A stretch of 64,000 nt of DNA, from NCBI RefSeq assembly GCF_026241135.1, contig NZ_JAPFGA010000002.1, forward strand, positions 1 to 64,000, written 5' to 3'. Below, in pieces: positions 1 to 9,332 of this stretch. Positions within the stretch are counted from its first letter, which is position 1; the number at the start of each line of letters is the position of its first letter. Both the position numbers and the translations under genes were made by a program. A model generated the notes under the pieces. That model was not told where the DNA came from. It searched no databases and saw only the letters and a list, made by a program, of their open reading frames with translations. Origin of the DNA: Galbibacter kalidii (lineage in GTDB: Bacteria > Bacteroidota > Bacteroidia > Flavobacteriales > Flavobacteriaceae).

Positions 1-75
1 GCCTTTAGAGCACAGTTTAGAGGAGTGAAAAATGTAGAGTTCTTCCTGTATAGATTAACAACAATTTTTGCATAA
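1..75 (+). CDS. C-terminal end of an unidentified gene (partial)
   Basis: Reading frame 1 is open from the window edge to a TAA at 73-75, giving the last 24 residues (ending RLTTIFA) of a protein whose body lies outside the window. A strong terminator-like hairpin follows about 55 bases later, which fits the end of a plus-strand transcript. The tail is too short to assign a family, and a short open frame can arise by chance, so confidence is low. Confidence 0.35.
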   Translation, partial: AFRAQFRGVKNVEFFLYRLTTIFA

Positions 76-130
76 ACACAACAATTGTGCTTGATCCGAT
101 AAACTTCTCGTCCTCACCAGCCATGTTTTT

Positions 131-176
131 CAAAACAAAAAACCCAACTCAATTGGGAGTCGGGTTTTTTGTTTTG
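131..176. terminator. Bidirectional intrinsic terminator
   Basis: A 15-bp outer stem (CAAAACAAAAAACCC at 131-145 against GGGTTTTTTGTTTTG at 162-176) has a short inner CTC/GAG stem. There is an A-run on the left and a T-run on the right, so it can end the plus-strand gene at the window edge and the minus-strand tRNA-Gln transcript that runs into it. Confidence 0.85.
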
Positions 177-180
177 GCAG

Positions 181-252
181 TTGGCCTACAAGGACTCGAA
201 CCTTGAACGACTGGACCAAAACCAGCTGTGTTGCCAATTACACCATAGGCCA
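181..252 (-). tRNA. tRNA-Gln (anticodon TTG)
   Basis: Read on the minus strand the sequence begins TGGCCTATGGTGTAATTGG. The 7-bp acceptor stem TGGCCTA pairs with TAGGCCA, followed by discriminator A. The anticodon loop lies inside CTGGTTTTGGTCCAG with TTG at its centre, and the T-arm carries GGTTCGAGTCC. The U1-A72 acceptor pair is typical of bacterial tRNA-Gln. No CCA is encoded. It is a single isolated tRNA ending just before the bidirectional terminator. Confidence 0.96.
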
Positions 253-437
253 TTAAACCTTGCCCTAGGACACCTGGTCTGTAAAAGCAGGTGCAAATTT
301 ATAACAAACTTTCATTTGCACAAATAAATTTAATAATAATTTTCGCTTAAAATAGGTTTCTGCTGTTAACGTTTTTCAAAAGTAGGCAACATTCGCTTAT
401 TATTTCTTAAATTCGCCTGCATTATAAGAAAATATAT

Positions 438-3400
438 ATGTCTGCCACTCAATTTAAAAAATGGGATACTATTCTTGGTTGGATAGTTTTTTTAATCGCA
501 TTAATTACCTATCACCTGACCGTAGAACCTACTTCCAGCTTTTGGGATGCAGGGGAATATATTGCCACTTCGGCCAAATTACAAGTAGGACACCCACCGG
601 GAGCTCCCTTCTTTCAAATGATCGGTGCTTTTTTTGCCATGTTTGCCTCAGATGCAGAAGCTGTGGCGGTGACCGTGAATCACATGTCGGTTTTTTCCAG
701 TGCTTTTGTAATCCTTTTTATGTTTTGGTCCATTACCAACATTACCCGAAAGCTCGCCTTAAAAACAGGGGAACTTACTCCGGCAAAACACATCGCCATT
801 TTGGGAAGTGGATTGGTCGGGACACTAACCTTTACTTTTTCAGATAGTTTTTGGTTTAATGCTGTAGAAGCCGAAGTTTATGCCATGGCCATGCTCCTTA
901 CCTCGCTCATGGTTTGGTTGGGACTGAAATGGGCAGACGAAATACATACGCCTCGGGGACATCGTTGGTTGGTTTTGATCGCATTGGTGGTCGGACTTTC
1001 ATTCGGAGTTCATTTTATGGCATTGCTGACTATTCCTTCTTTGGGGATGATCTATTATTTCAAAAATTATAAAAACTACAATGCCAAGTCCTTTATTATA
1101 GCCAATATCATTTCCATAGCCATATTGTTATTCATCTTTAAGCTTTTGCTTCCTAATGTGATGAAAGTATTCGGATATTTGGAGGTCTTCTTTGTAAACA
1201 GTATCGGATTGCCTTTCAATTCGGGGACGATCATTGCCGGTATCATTATCATCGCTATTTTTTATTATGCACTATCTTATACCCGCAAGAAAAATTATAA
1301 ACTGATCAACACCATAGTACTTAGTGTGCTATTCATCCTCATCGGTTTTTCTACGTGGATGATGGTTCCCATACGTGCCAATGCAGGAACGGTCATCAAC
1401 GAAAATAGCCCTACGGATGCACGTCAGCTTTTGGCGTACTATAATCTGGAGCAATACCCGGAAACGCATTTGTTCTACGGTCCTATGTATTCTGATGCTT
1501 TTGCAGGGCAAGATCCGGACAACCCCTACATGGACGATAAACCTAAATACGAAAGGGATTATAAAACCGGCAAATATGTTATCGTAAACAAATACAAAAA
1601 TTCAAGGGTTGCTCCCAATAGTGCTCATGAAGGTTTTCTGCCGAGAATGTGGAGCAGCGAACACGCGGCTAACTACATGAAAATTACCGGGCCGCTCAAT
1701 ATCAAACCCAAACCGCAATATCGAAGTGAAAAACAACTCACCGACGCCATCAGCCAGTTTAAACGCGATTTGGAAAACCGCACTATTGATGAAGAAGAAT
1801 ACACCAATTTCATCAAGCAGTTTGGGGAGTATATCACCGTTGAAAAACCGAGTTTCTGGCAGAATATGCACTACCTGTTTGAATTTCAAATGGGTTATAT
1901 GTACTGGCGTTATTTTATGTGGAATTTTGTAGGCCGTCAGGATGATGTCCAAGGAAAATTGGATAACCACGGGAATTGGCTCAGCGGAATAAAATTTATA
2001 GATGAATGGCGTTTAGGATCACAGGACAACCTCCCATCGGATGTGCTGGACAACAAAGGCCGAAACACTTATTTCTTCTTGCCACTTATTCTCGGACTGA
2101 TCGGTTTTATCTTTCTTTTAAAATCGAGCAAGCAACAATTCTGGGTGTTATTCGCTTTGTTTTTGTTCATGGGGGTGGCACTGAAAATATATCTGAACGA
2201 AAGGCCTTTTGAACCCCGCGAGAGGGATTATGCCCTCGTAGGATCGTTTTTCGTGTTTTCCATGTGGGTTGGTATGGGTGTTTATGCCCTTTTTGAAGAG
2301 TTTAAAAAATACCTCAAACCAAAAATTTTGGCTCCGGCTATTACTTTGGTTTGTCTGTTTGCCGTTCCAACGGTGATGGCTTATCAAAACTGGGATGATC
2401 ACGACAGAGCCAATCGCTATACGGCACAGTCGATGGCAAAATCATATCTGGATTCTATTGAAGAAGACGCAGGCGCCATGTTGTTTACCATTGGGGATAA
2501 CGACACCTTCTCTTTATGGTATGCCCAGGAAATTGAAGGTTACCGTACCGATGTAAGGACCATCAACACCAGTTTGTTTGCTACGGATTGGTATATCGAC
2601 CAGATGAAGCGTGCTGCTTATGAAAGTGCTCCGATACCTTCGCAGCTTACACACGATAAATACGCTTTCGGAATCAGGGATGCTGTTTACCTCCAACAGT
2701 TGACCGATGAACGATGGGACATCAAAAAATTTATGGACTGGGTGGGCAATGACCAAAATACCATTCGCAATCTCATCAAAAAACAAGGTGGTGATACGAG
2801 TCAGTATCCGGAGAACTACCTCAATATTCATTTTTACCCTACCAACAAGATACGGGTACCTGTCAATAAGGCCAAAGTGCTTGAAAACGGTTTGGTAAAA
2901 GCAAAGGATTCTGCCGATGTTGTGGATTATATTGATATTAACCTTCCAAGTGCGTTGACCAAAAACAGATTGTTAATGCTCGATATTTTGGCAAATAACG
3001 ATTGGGAACGCCCTATCTATTTTACCGGAGGAAGTTTTGACAAGGCCGAATATATGTGGATGAAAGACTATTTACAACTCGACGGATTGGTATACAAGCT
3101 CGTTCCTATCAAAACGCCGATAGCCCCGAACAACCCATACGAAATGGGAAGGATAGACGAAGACCTGATGTATGATATTGTGAAAAAATGGGATTGGGGA
3201 AATTCAGAATCGCCGGATATTTATCACGACCCTGAAACCCGAAAGAACAGCATCTCATACCGTGGAAACCTTGCCCGATTGACCGAAAAATTGATAAAAA
3301 CGGATAAAAAAGACAAAGCAAAAGATATTTTGGACCTTGCGATGGAAAAAATGCCGTTTGGTTATTTTGGGTATTACGTCTTTTTAGAACCCTATGTTGA

Positions 3401-3764
3401 AGGCTATTATCTGGTAGAAGAAACGGAAAAAGCCCGCAAGCTTTACAAAGACATTGCTAAAAAATATCAGGAACAACTCGACTTTTATAGCAGTATGGAT
3501 ATTGACACACAATACAATTACGCATCAGATATTGTGAGTAATATTGAACGTTATAGAGCCTTGCTCGACATTGTTGTTGAAAACGACAGTGAAGAATTCG
3601 GATTACCGGAGACCAAAACTTTTAACGAGTATCTGGAGCGTTTCAATCATTTTTACAGAAGTCAGCAACCATCGCAACAACAAATGATTCCGCAAGAGAG
3701 TCCCGATTTGGAGGGTGAAACGGAAATTCCGGTAGAAATGGATACGGTAACGGTTGAGGAATAA
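438..3764 (+). CDS. DUF2723 / GT117-family polytopic membrane glycosyltransferase
   Basis: This 1108-residue membrane protein belongs to the DUF2723 family, which NCBI names glycosyltransferase family 117 and which is related to protein O-mannosyltransferases such as TMEM260. The N-terminal ~380 residues hold about ten hydrophobic helices. The first loop carries WDAGEY and GHPPGAP, the acidic motif expected of a GT-C enzyme acting on a lipid-linked sugar. A soluble stretch (~385-540) follows, then a second helix block (~545-660), then a periplasmic C-terminal half with the Bacteroidota-typical GDNDTFSLWYAQ segment near residue 690. The last ~40 residues are rich in Q, P and E. The acceptor is unknown. 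Length and domain order look intact. The ATG start is preceded by AT-rich sequence with no upstream gene in the same unit. Confidence 0.85.
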   Translation: MSATQFKKWDTILGWIVFLIALITYHLTVEPTSSFWDAGEYIATSAKLQVGHPPGAPFFQMIGAFFAMFASDAEAVAVTVNHMSVFSSAFVILFMFWSITNITRKLALKTGELTPAKHIAILGSGLVGTLTFTFSDSFWFNAVEAEVYAMAMLLTSLMVWLGLKWADEIHTPRGHRWLVLIALVVGLSFGVHFMALLTIPSLGMIYYFKNYKNYNAKSFIIANIISIAILLFIFKLLLPNVMKVFGYLEVFFVNSIGLPFNSGTIIAGIIIIAIFYYALSYTRKKNYKLINTIVLSVLFILIGFSTWMMVPIRANAGTVINENSPTDARQLLAYYNLEQYPETHLFYGPMYSDAFAGQDPDNPYMDDKPKYERDYKTGKYVIVNKYKNSRVAPNSAHEGFLPRMWSSEHAANYMKITGPLNIKPKPQYRSEKQLTDAISQFKRDLENRTIDEEEYTNFIKQFGEYITVEKPSFWQNMHYLFEFQMGYMYWRYFMWNFVGRQDDVQGKLDNHGNWLSGIKFIDEWRLGSQDNLPSDVLDNKGRNTYFFLPLILGLIGFIFLLKSSKQQFWVLFALFLFMGVALKIYLNERPFEPRERDYALVGSFFVFSMWVGMGVYALFEEFKKYLKPKILAPAITLVCLFAVPTVMAYQNWDDHDRANRYTAQSMAKSYLDSIEEDAGAMLFTIGDNDTFSLWYAQEIEGYRTDVRTINTSLFATDWYIDQMKRAAYESAPIPSQLTHDKYAFGIRDAVYLQQLTDERWDIKKFMDWVGNDQNTIRNLIKKQGGDTSQYPENYLNIHFYPTNKIRVPVNKAKVLENGLVKAKDSADVVDYIDINLPSALTKNRLLMLDILANNDWERPIYFTGGSFDKAEYMWMKDYLQLDGLVYKLVPIKTPIAPNNPYEMGRIDEDLMYDIVKKWDWGNSESPDIYHDPETRKNSISYRGNLARLTEKLIKTDKKDKAKDILDLAMEKMPFGYFGYYVFLEPYVEGYYLVEETEKARKLYKDIAKKYQEQLDFYSSMDIDTQYNYASDIVSNIERYRALLDIVVENDSEEFGLPETKTFNEYLERFNHFYRSQQPSQQQMIPQESPDLEGETEIPVEMDTVTVEE

Positions 3765-3783
3765 TAATTATTTGATTTTATTC

Positions 3784-3888
3784 AGACCTCACAGCACAGG
3801 TTTTCTCGACGAATACCCTTCGACAACCCTTCGACAAGCTCAGGGTGACAAGGGTGACATGTCGAGACAAGCGAAACCTGTGAGGTCT
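3784..3888. repeat. Intergenic inverted repeat with CTTCGACAAGCTCAG core
   Basis: Imperfect inverted arms (AGACCTCACAG...AGGTTTTCTCGAC at the left, GTCGAGACAAGCGAAACCT...AGGTCT at the right) enclose CCTTCGACAAGCTCAGGGTGACA. The same CTTCGACAAGCTCAG core occurs in the two ~125-bp elements at 47.9 and 53.5 kb. The element fills the gap between the GT117 gene and the deacetylase gene and would fold into a long hairpin. Confidence 0.75.
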
Positions 3889-3901
3889 TAAAACTTTTAC
3901 A

Positions 3902-4546
3902 GTGAAACCCTATTTGGTCAAAACCCCGGCGCTTATCAAATGGATTTTCCCAAAACTATGTTGGGATATAAAAACCAACCAAAAGGATATTTTTTTGACC
4001 TTCGACGACGGTCCCACTCCCGAGGTCACTCCTTTTGTTTTAAAGGAATTGGAAAAATACAACGCCAAAGCTACTTTCTTTTGCATCGGTAAGAATGTTG
4101 ATCAACACCCTGATATCTTTAACAAGATTGTAGTGGCAGGCCATGCCATAGGCAACCATACCCATAATCACTATAATGTAAAACATCATTTACTAAAGGA
4201 TTACTTGGAAAATATTGATTGGGCTGAAAAAACCATTGAAAATTATCACCCGAAGAAAATGGAAAAACTATTCAGGCCTCCTTACGGAAGGATTTCAAGA
4301 AAAGCCACGAAAGCCATCAGAAAAAAAGGGTATAAAATTGTGATGTGGGATGTGTTGAGTGCCGATTTTGATGTTGACAACAGCCCCGAGCAATGTCTCA
4401 AATATGTTTTAAACAACATACGCCCCGGAAGCATCGTCGTTTTTCACGACAGTGTGAAAGCATTTGAAAAACTGAAAGTCATCTTACCAAAAGTGCTGAA
4501 AACACTTCACGAAAAAGAATACAACTGCAAGGTTTTAAGGAACTAA
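3902..4546 (+). CDS. Polysaccharide deacetylase (NodB fold, CE4)
   Basis: This 214-residue NodB-homology protein would remove N-acetyl groups from a glycan such as peptidoglycan or a capsular sugar. The metal-dependent CE4 motifs are all visible: TFDDGP (residues ~33-38, catalytic Asp and metal Asp), HTHNH (~86-90, metal His pair), RPPYG (~126-130), and WDVLSADFD plus FHDS late in the chain. There is no clear signal peptide, although the N-terminus has a hydrophobic patch (ALIKWIFPKLCW), so the location is uncertain. The start used is GTG; no ATG lies nearby in frame. The stop codon overlaps by three bases the stop of the converging thioredoxin-like gene. Confidence 0.85.
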   Translation: MKPYLVKTPALIKWIFPKLCWDIKTNQKDIFLTFDDGPTPEVTPFVLKELEKYNAKATFFCIGKNVDQHPDIFNKIVVAGHAIGNHTHNHYNVKHHLLKDYLENIDWAEKTIENYHPKKMEKLFRPPYGRISRKATKAIRKKGYKIVMWDVLSADFDVDNSPEQCLKYVLNNIRPGSIVVFHDSVKAFEKLKVILPKVLKTLHEKEYNCKVLRN

Positions 4547-4839
4547 ACGTATTCCTGCAACAAACCAATTAATGTGTTTGCGTCCTGCTCGCCACTTTGG
4601 CGCCACACCATTTCACCACTTTTGTAGATCATCAGTGTAGGCAGGCCTTTTACACGTAATGCATCGGCCAACTCCTGATTTTTATCAATATCTATTTTGA
4701 TCACCCTTGCTTTATCACCAAGAGCGGCAGCCACATCTCGCAACACGGGATGCATTGATGTGGAAGATTCATTCCAATCTGTATAAAAGTCCAGTAGCAC
4801 AGGGATATTTCCGTCAATTAACTCGCCAAACTTTGACAT
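4543..4839 (-). CDS. Thioredoxin-fold protein lacking the CxxC active site
   Basis: The 98-residue chain follows the thioredoxin pattern throughout: VLLDFYTDW, then VIKIDIDKNQELADALRVKGLPTLMIYKSGEMVWRQSG with the cis-proline loop at GLPT. At the position of WCGPCK it has WNESST (residues 22-27), so both catalytic cysteines are gone and it cannot be a normal disulfide reductase. It contains no cysteine at all. A chaperone-like, docking or regulatory role is possible, but nothing nearby points to a partner. It converges with the deacetylase gene, their stop codons overlapping. Confidence 0.8.
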   Translation of the reverse strand: MSKFGELIDGNIPVLLDFYTDWNESSTSMHPVLRDVAAALGDKARVIKIDIDKNQELADALRVKGLPTLMIYKSGEMVWRQSGEQDANTLIGLLQEYV

Positions 4840-4937
4840 ATATATTCTATTTTAACAACTTGTTCAAATCAAAAATATTAAAAAAAACGATAAAATACCT
4901 TAAACAGACTGTTTTAGAATACTTTTAATGCTAAAAT

Positions 4938-6185
4938 CTAAACTGTTCCTTTAGTTTTTCTCTTTAATTCTATTACTGATACTTCGGGCCATATCCCTAC
5001 TCTTCCGGAATAACCTATGAATCCTAACCCGCGGTTTACGTTGATGTATTGTCCCATTTCTTTATAGATTCCTGCCCAATATTTATAACGCCATTTTACC
5101 GGACTCCACTTAAACCAGCCGGGGATTTCAACACCGAATTGCATTCCGTGTGTATGTCCGCTCAACGTTAAATGATAATGATATGGATGATCGATCACTT
5201 CATATTCCCAATGCGATGGATCGTGACTCATCAGGATCTTAAAGTCATTCGCATCAATATTTTCAATGGCTTTGTTCAAGTCACCTGCTTTTTTAAATCC
5301 GCCTTGACCCCAATTCTCCACACCGATAAGTGCTATACGCTGACCGTTCTTTTCCAAAAATCGGCTTTCGTTCAACAGCAAATCAAAATCCATCTCTTTT
5401 TGGATCTGTTTCAACTCTTCAAGGTTTTCAGCTTTAGCAGCTTCACTTTCCCACTCGGCATAATCCCCATAATCGTGATTTCCAAGGATTGAGAATTTCC
5501 CGTCTTTTGCTTTCAGATTTGCAAAAATCTCTTTCCACGGATGCATTTCACGAGCAAGATTATTTACCATGTCTCCGGTAAACAACAAAACATCGGAAGC
5601 CTGTTCATTGATCAAATCCACAACATATTTCACCTTCTCTTTATTGTCAAAACTTCCACTGTGAATATCGGATATCTGAGTGATCGTATACCCATCGAAA
5701 GCATCGGGGAGATCGTCAAACTCCAATGTGTATTTCAGCACTTGATAATCATATTTCCCTTTGTACATGCCATAAAAAATGGATAAAAACGGAACGGCTG
5801 CCACGCCCAACGCCAAACTACTTACAAACTTCCTTCGGGAAGGAAAAACCATTGTGTTTTCACCCCCTGATCCCAACTGAAAAACCTTCCCGAAGGCCCA
5901 ACTGAAAAACCGGACTACATCTTCCACCAGCATAAAGATCCCCGAAAAAAGAGCAAAGAGTAAAAAGGCCAAAAACAATCCTATGGCTAAACTCATGGCA
6001 GAAGTTAAGCCCTGAGAACGATCAAAATAATTAAACTGAAAATACAGATTGACCAAAACACCTATAAAGCAAAGTCCGTAGGCTATCTGCAAATACGGGT
6101 TTTTAACAAGTGTTCTAAAAGCTTGAAAACCGTAGAAGGCGGTAATCAAATATAGAATGACCAAAACAATAAAAAAGCGCGACAT
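4938..6185 (-). CDS. Membrane-anchored metallophosphoesterase
   Basis: The 415-residue protein has about four N-terminal membrane helices (~1-100 and ~120-140) followed by a calcineurin-like phosphoesterase domain. The two-metal motifs appear in order: DISH (D173, H175), GDMVN (~202), GNHD (~236), SHDPSH (~290) and GHTHG (~325). This matches the YkuE-like branch of membrane phosphoesterases, some of which act on lipid pyrophosphates such as UDP-diacylglucosamine; the substrate here cannot be told. It is a single gene on its strand. A GAACTCATTTAA motif sits about 25 bp before the start codon. Confidence 0.85.
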   Translation of the reverse strand: MSRFFIVLVILYLITAFYGFQAFRTLVKNPYLQIAYGLCFIGVLVNLYFQFNYFDRSQGLTSAMSLAIGLFLAFLLFALFSGIFMLVEDVVRFFSWAFGKVFQLGSGGENTMVFPSRRKFVSSLALGVAAVPFLSIFYGMYKGKYDYQVLKYTLEFDDLPDAFDGYTITQISDIHSGSFDNKEKVKYVVDLINEQASDVLLFTGDMVNNLAREMHPWKEIFANLKAKDGKFSILGNHDYGDYAEWESEAAKAENLEELKQIQKEMDFDLLLNESRFLEKNGQRIALIGVENWGQGGFKKAGDLNKAIENIDANDFKILMSHDPSHWEYEVIDHPYHYHLTLSGHTHGMQFGVEIPGWFKWSPVKWRYKYWAGIYKEMGQYINVNRGLGFIGYSGRVGIWPEVSVIELKRKTKGTV

Positions 6186-6208
6186 ATTATTCTTTCTCGG
6201 TTTATAAT

Positions 6209-6220
6209 GAACTCATTTAA
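6209..6220. repeat. Solo GAACTC[AG]TTTAA motif
   Basis: GAACTCATTTAA followed by ACAAAAA lies upstream of the metallophosphoesterase gene. The same 12-mer forms the ends of the repeats at 26.7 and 33.2 kb and occurs alone at 54.8 and 59.0 kb. Confidence 0.6.
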
Positions 6221-6263
6221 ACAAAAATATCTTATATGGAGAGACTTACAGTTATTTTAGAGT

Positions 6264-6986
6264 TTATTTAACTAAGTTAACCAACGTCTGTACTGTTTGT
6301 AAGTCGGTGTTTCTCAGATAACTTTCATCAAAAACATGATTGTTGAACGAAATTTTCGGCGTTGTAGTCAGGTTTTTTTTCAGTTTGCTTGCCGAAAAAT
6401 GGATCTCTTTAAACCCTTTTTCTTTAAAAGTTTGAATGTTTGCTGCGTTCACTCCGCTTCCCGGCATCAATTGTATTTGATTTCCATATTTTTCATTCCA
6501 TTTTACGAGATCACCCAGTCCCGCTTCAGCTTTGGGTTTTTGTCCGCTCGTCAAGATCCGATTGCAACCCATGGCAATCAATTGTTCAATAGCCTCATCA
6601 GGATTTGGCAACCAATCGAATGCCCGATGAAAGGTAAACGATAACGACCCTGAAAGCTCCACCAATGCTTTGGTACGTTCCACATCCAATGTGTTATCGG
6701 CATTCAACACCCCCGAAACGATTCCGTCGCACCCTATTTCTTTACAAAATTGGATATCCCGCTTCATCACTTCAAACTCCGTTTCAGTATAGGTGAAATT
6801 TCCGCTCCGCGGACGAATCAGCACATGCACAGGAATGGAAAGTTGTTCCCGAACCAAGGCAATTACACCATAAGAAGGTGTTACACCTCCCACTTCCAAT
6901 TCGCCACATAACTCAATTCTATCCGCTCCTCCTTTTTGGGCGTTTAGTGCAGATTCAACGGAATTGGCGCAAACTTCTATGATCAT
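6264..6986 (-). CDS. cutC: CutC family protein
   Basis: This 240-residue TIM-barrel protein has the CutC signature: MIIEVCANSVESALNAQ at the N-terminus, GGADRIELC at ~19-27, HVLIRPRSGNF at ~54-64, FHRAFDW at ~139 and LMPGSGVNAANI in the C-terminal half. CutC has been called a copper homeostasis protein, but its reaction is not settled. Length is normal for the family. It is divergent from the glycosylasparaginase gene, with 44 bases between the starts. Confidence 0.92.
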   Translation of the reverse strand: MIIEVCANSVESALNAQKGGADRIELCGELEVGGVTPSYGVIALVREQLSIPVHVLIRPRSGNFTYTETEFEVMKRDIQFCKEIGCDGIVSGVLNADNTLDVERTKALVELSGSLSFTFHRAFDWLPNPDEAIEQLIAMGCNRILTSGQKPKAEAGLGDLVKWNEKYGNQIQLMPGSGVNAANIQTFKEKGFKEIHFSASKLKKNLTTTPKISFNNHVFDESYLRNTDLQTVQTLVNLVK

Positions 6987-7030
6987 ATTTTATTATCTTT
7001 AGCGTCATTAAATATAAAGAACCCTTTTTT

Positions 7031-8026
7031 ATGCAACGAAGAAATTTTTTAAAAAAGACCGGATTAGGCTCAGCCGGATTGATTTCAATTCCATTTTTGT
7101 CTTCATGGAGTAAACCGAACAGTAAAATTGATCCGAAAACCATCAAAAAACCTATCCGACCGGTGGTGGTCTGTACTTGGAATTTTCACAACGCCACAAC
7201 AAAAGCCTGGGAGGTTTTAAGTGGTGGAGGGAATTCCCTTGACGCCGTTGAACAAGGCGTGATGATCGAAGAAGCCAATGTAAACAACCAAACCGTCGGA
7301 AAAGGTGGTCGCCCCGACAGGGATGGCAATGTAACTTTGGATGCCTGTATTATGGACAAAGACGGAAATTGTGGTTCGGTGGTCTATCTACAAAACATCA
7401 CCCATCCGGTTTCAGTAGCCCGAAAGGTTATGGAAAACACTCCACATGTGATCCTTGCAGGAAAAGGCGCAGAACAGTTTGCATATGAAAAAGGATTCCA
7501 AAAAGAAGATTTGCTTACCGAAAAATCGAAACAAGAATGGTTGGAATGGAAAAAGGAATCCAAATATGAAACCATTATCAACATAGAAAACCACGACACC
7601 ATCGGAATGCTTGCCATTGATGAAAACGGAGATCTTTCCGGAGCATGTACTACCAGTGGTATGGCATACAAAGTAGGTGGACGCGTAGGGGATTCCCCCA
7701 TTATCGGAGCGGGGCTTTTTATCGACAACGAAGTAGGTGGCGCTACTGCAACGGGTGTTGGGGAAGAAGTAATAAAAACTGTAGGGTCTTTTTTGATCGT
7801 CGAATTAATGCGACAGGGCAAATCACCACAAGAAGCTTGTGAAGAAGCTGTTAATCGTATCATTGCAAAAAACAAAGAGAAGCATAAAGATTTTCAGATA
7901 GGTTTTCTTGCCATTGACAAAAACGGAGAAACCGGCGCCTATTGCATTCACCCCGGATTTAGTTATAGTAAATATGATAGTACCGGACAAAGCAATAATC
8001 CTTCAGGGGCCTTTGTGAAAGAATGA
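7031..8026 (+). CDS. N4-(beta-N-acetylglucosaminyl)-L-asparaginase (glycosylasparaginase)
   Basis: This 331-residue Ntn-hydrolase cleaves the bond between asparagine and GlcNAc in breakdown products of N-glycoproteins. The N-terminus (MQRRNFLKKTGLGSAGLIS) is a twin-arginine-type signal, so the folded enzyme should be exported. Family motifs include HNATTKAWEVLSGGGNSLDAVEQG and GGRPDRDGNVTLDA. The autocleavage site HDTIG places the nucleophilic threonine at residue 190, and GACTTSGMAYKVGGRVGDSP follows. It appears complete. A GH92 alpha-mannosidase in the same window could feed it, though the two genes are far apart. A TATCTTTA box at 6993-7000 in the divergent gap may be its -7 element. Confidence 0.92.
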   Translation: MQRRNFLKKTGLGSAGLISIPFLSSWSKPNSKIDPKTIKKPIRPVVVCTWNFHNATTKAWEVLSGGGNSLDAVEQGVMIEEANVNNQTVGKGGRPDRDGNVTLDACIMDKDGNCGSVVYLQNITHPVSVARKVMENTPHVILAGKGAEQFAYEKGFQKEDLLTEKSKQEWLEWKKESKYETIINIENHDTIGMLAIDENGDLSGACTTSGMAYKVGGRVGDSPIIGAGLFIDNEVGGATATGVGEEVIKTVGSFLIVELMRQGKSPQEACEEAVNRIIAKNKEKHKDFQIGFLAIDKNGETGAYCIHPGFSYSKYDSTGQSNNPSGAFVKE

Positions 8027-8135
8027 TCCCATATATAAAACGATTACAACTAACAAAGGACATCTTTAACATAAATATCACCTCGCTGACTTTGTTTTTT
8101 TATGAATAAAATTGTTTTTTTACAAAAAATAAATA

Positions 8136-9305
8136 ATGAATACATCTCCGAAATATTTCCCTTCCATCCTGAAAAGTAACAGCAGTCAAGTTGATTTTAC
8201 CTATTGGGATCGTGTAATGGATTTTTACGACGCCAAACAATACAAAGAAACAGCAATTGGAGTGATTCGATATGCAAATCCGACACTGTTTGAAAAATTT
8301 GGCAATGCCGATAAAACTGAATTCAATATCCCGCATGGATCGGTGGTGATCAATATAAGGGTTACCGATGAAACGTTTAAAGTAAGCGCACCTTTTTTGA
8401 TCATCCCAAGAGAAAATCCTATTCCTCTTTACAGGCAAGTTGCTCAACTCAATTTTTCACCTTTAAATCTGACAAACATCCTTTTAAAAGGAGAGCAATT
8501 GTCTTTTGAATATGAATGTCCTATAGAGACCTGTGAGCCTTATAAAATCTGGGATGTTCTATATGACATTTGTATTTATGCAGATAATTATGACGATAAA
8601 TTCATAGAACAATTTAACGCGGAACGAATCAACGAACCTATTGTCAAGAATCACCCTCCGGAAAAACTGACGGAACTCTACGATAATGTCATGACAATAG
8701 TGGATGAAGCCCTTCAGTACATCAGTCATTTTGAACAAAAGCGCTGGGAGTATTTCACCTGGGATATTATCGCGATTACCCTTTTTAAGATCGACAATTA
8801 TTGTTTTCCACAAGGGTTTTTAAGAACTGAACTGGAAAAAGAAATCAGTTATCAAATGACTTCCCAGGATCCAATTCCCCAACGAATTAATTACGCCAAA
8901 GAGTTTTTGAAGAAATTACAAGATTGGGATGCCGAAAAATTCAAGAACGATCTGTATGATATTGAGAATTTTGTATCCCCAAAAAGAAGTGCTAATGACG
9001 AAGCCGTTAAGGGAATTATCAAAAACATCTATGAAAGGGCCAAAAAAGAATTCGACAAGAAAGATTATTTGGCTTGTAGCCTGTCTGTTCAATATATCTT
9101 TTATTACTTGCTCTATTATAACACTGTCGAGGACAAATATTCCAATGTAATATATAACGCACTAAAGAAAGTAGGAGGAAAACCTTGGGAAGAATCGGGC
9201 AAAATACTTTTTAAAGCCATAGATAATATAATGACCGGCAACTTATCAGCGGTTTCTTTCAAATCAGGTAAAAAAGGATTTTTCGCAAGATTATTTAACA
9301 ACTAA
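8136..9305 (+). CDS. Uncharacterised two-part protein, partner of a serine protease
   Basis: I do not recognise this 389-residue protein. Residues ~1-145 look like an alpha/beta domain that resembles the YbjN / type III secretion chaperone-like fold: a helix with WDRVMDFYDAKQYKETAIGVIRY, strands with SVVINIRV, and an internal SAPFLIIP. Residues ~160-375 are mostly helical and charged. The end, FKSGKKGFFARLFNN, is a short basic amphipathic tail that could bind membrane. There is no signal peptide or membrane helix. The next gene starts 27 bases downstream on the same strand and encodes a cytoplasmic trypsin-like protease whose C-terminal domain has the same general look. The two are probably one operon acting together. 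Fold assignment is tentative. Confidence 0.7.
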   Translation: MNTSPKYFPSILKSNSSQVDFTYWDRVMDFYDAKQYKETAIGVIRYANPTLFEKFGNADKTEFNIPHGSVVINIRVTDETFKVSAPFLIIPRENPIPLYRQVAQLNFSPLNLTNILLKGEQLSFEYECPIETCEPYKIWDVLYDICIYADNYDDKFIEQFNAERINEPIVKNHPPEKLTELYDNVMTIVDEALQYISHFEQKRWEYFTWDIIAITLFKIDNYCFPQGFLRTELEKEISYQMTSQDPIPQRINYAKEFLKKLQDWDAEKFKNDLYDIENFVSPKRSANDEAVKGIIKNIYERAKKEFDKKDYLACSLSVQYIFYYLLYYNTVEDKYSNVIYNALKKVGGKPWEESGKILFKAIDNIMTGNLSAVSFKSGKKGFFARLFNN

Positions 9306-9332
9306 CCCCAATTTTAAAACAATCATTCGGTT

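Noticed and set aside
7384-7875. 163-codon minus-strand frame
   Set aside because: Shadow of the glycosylasparaginase gene with no recognisable motif.
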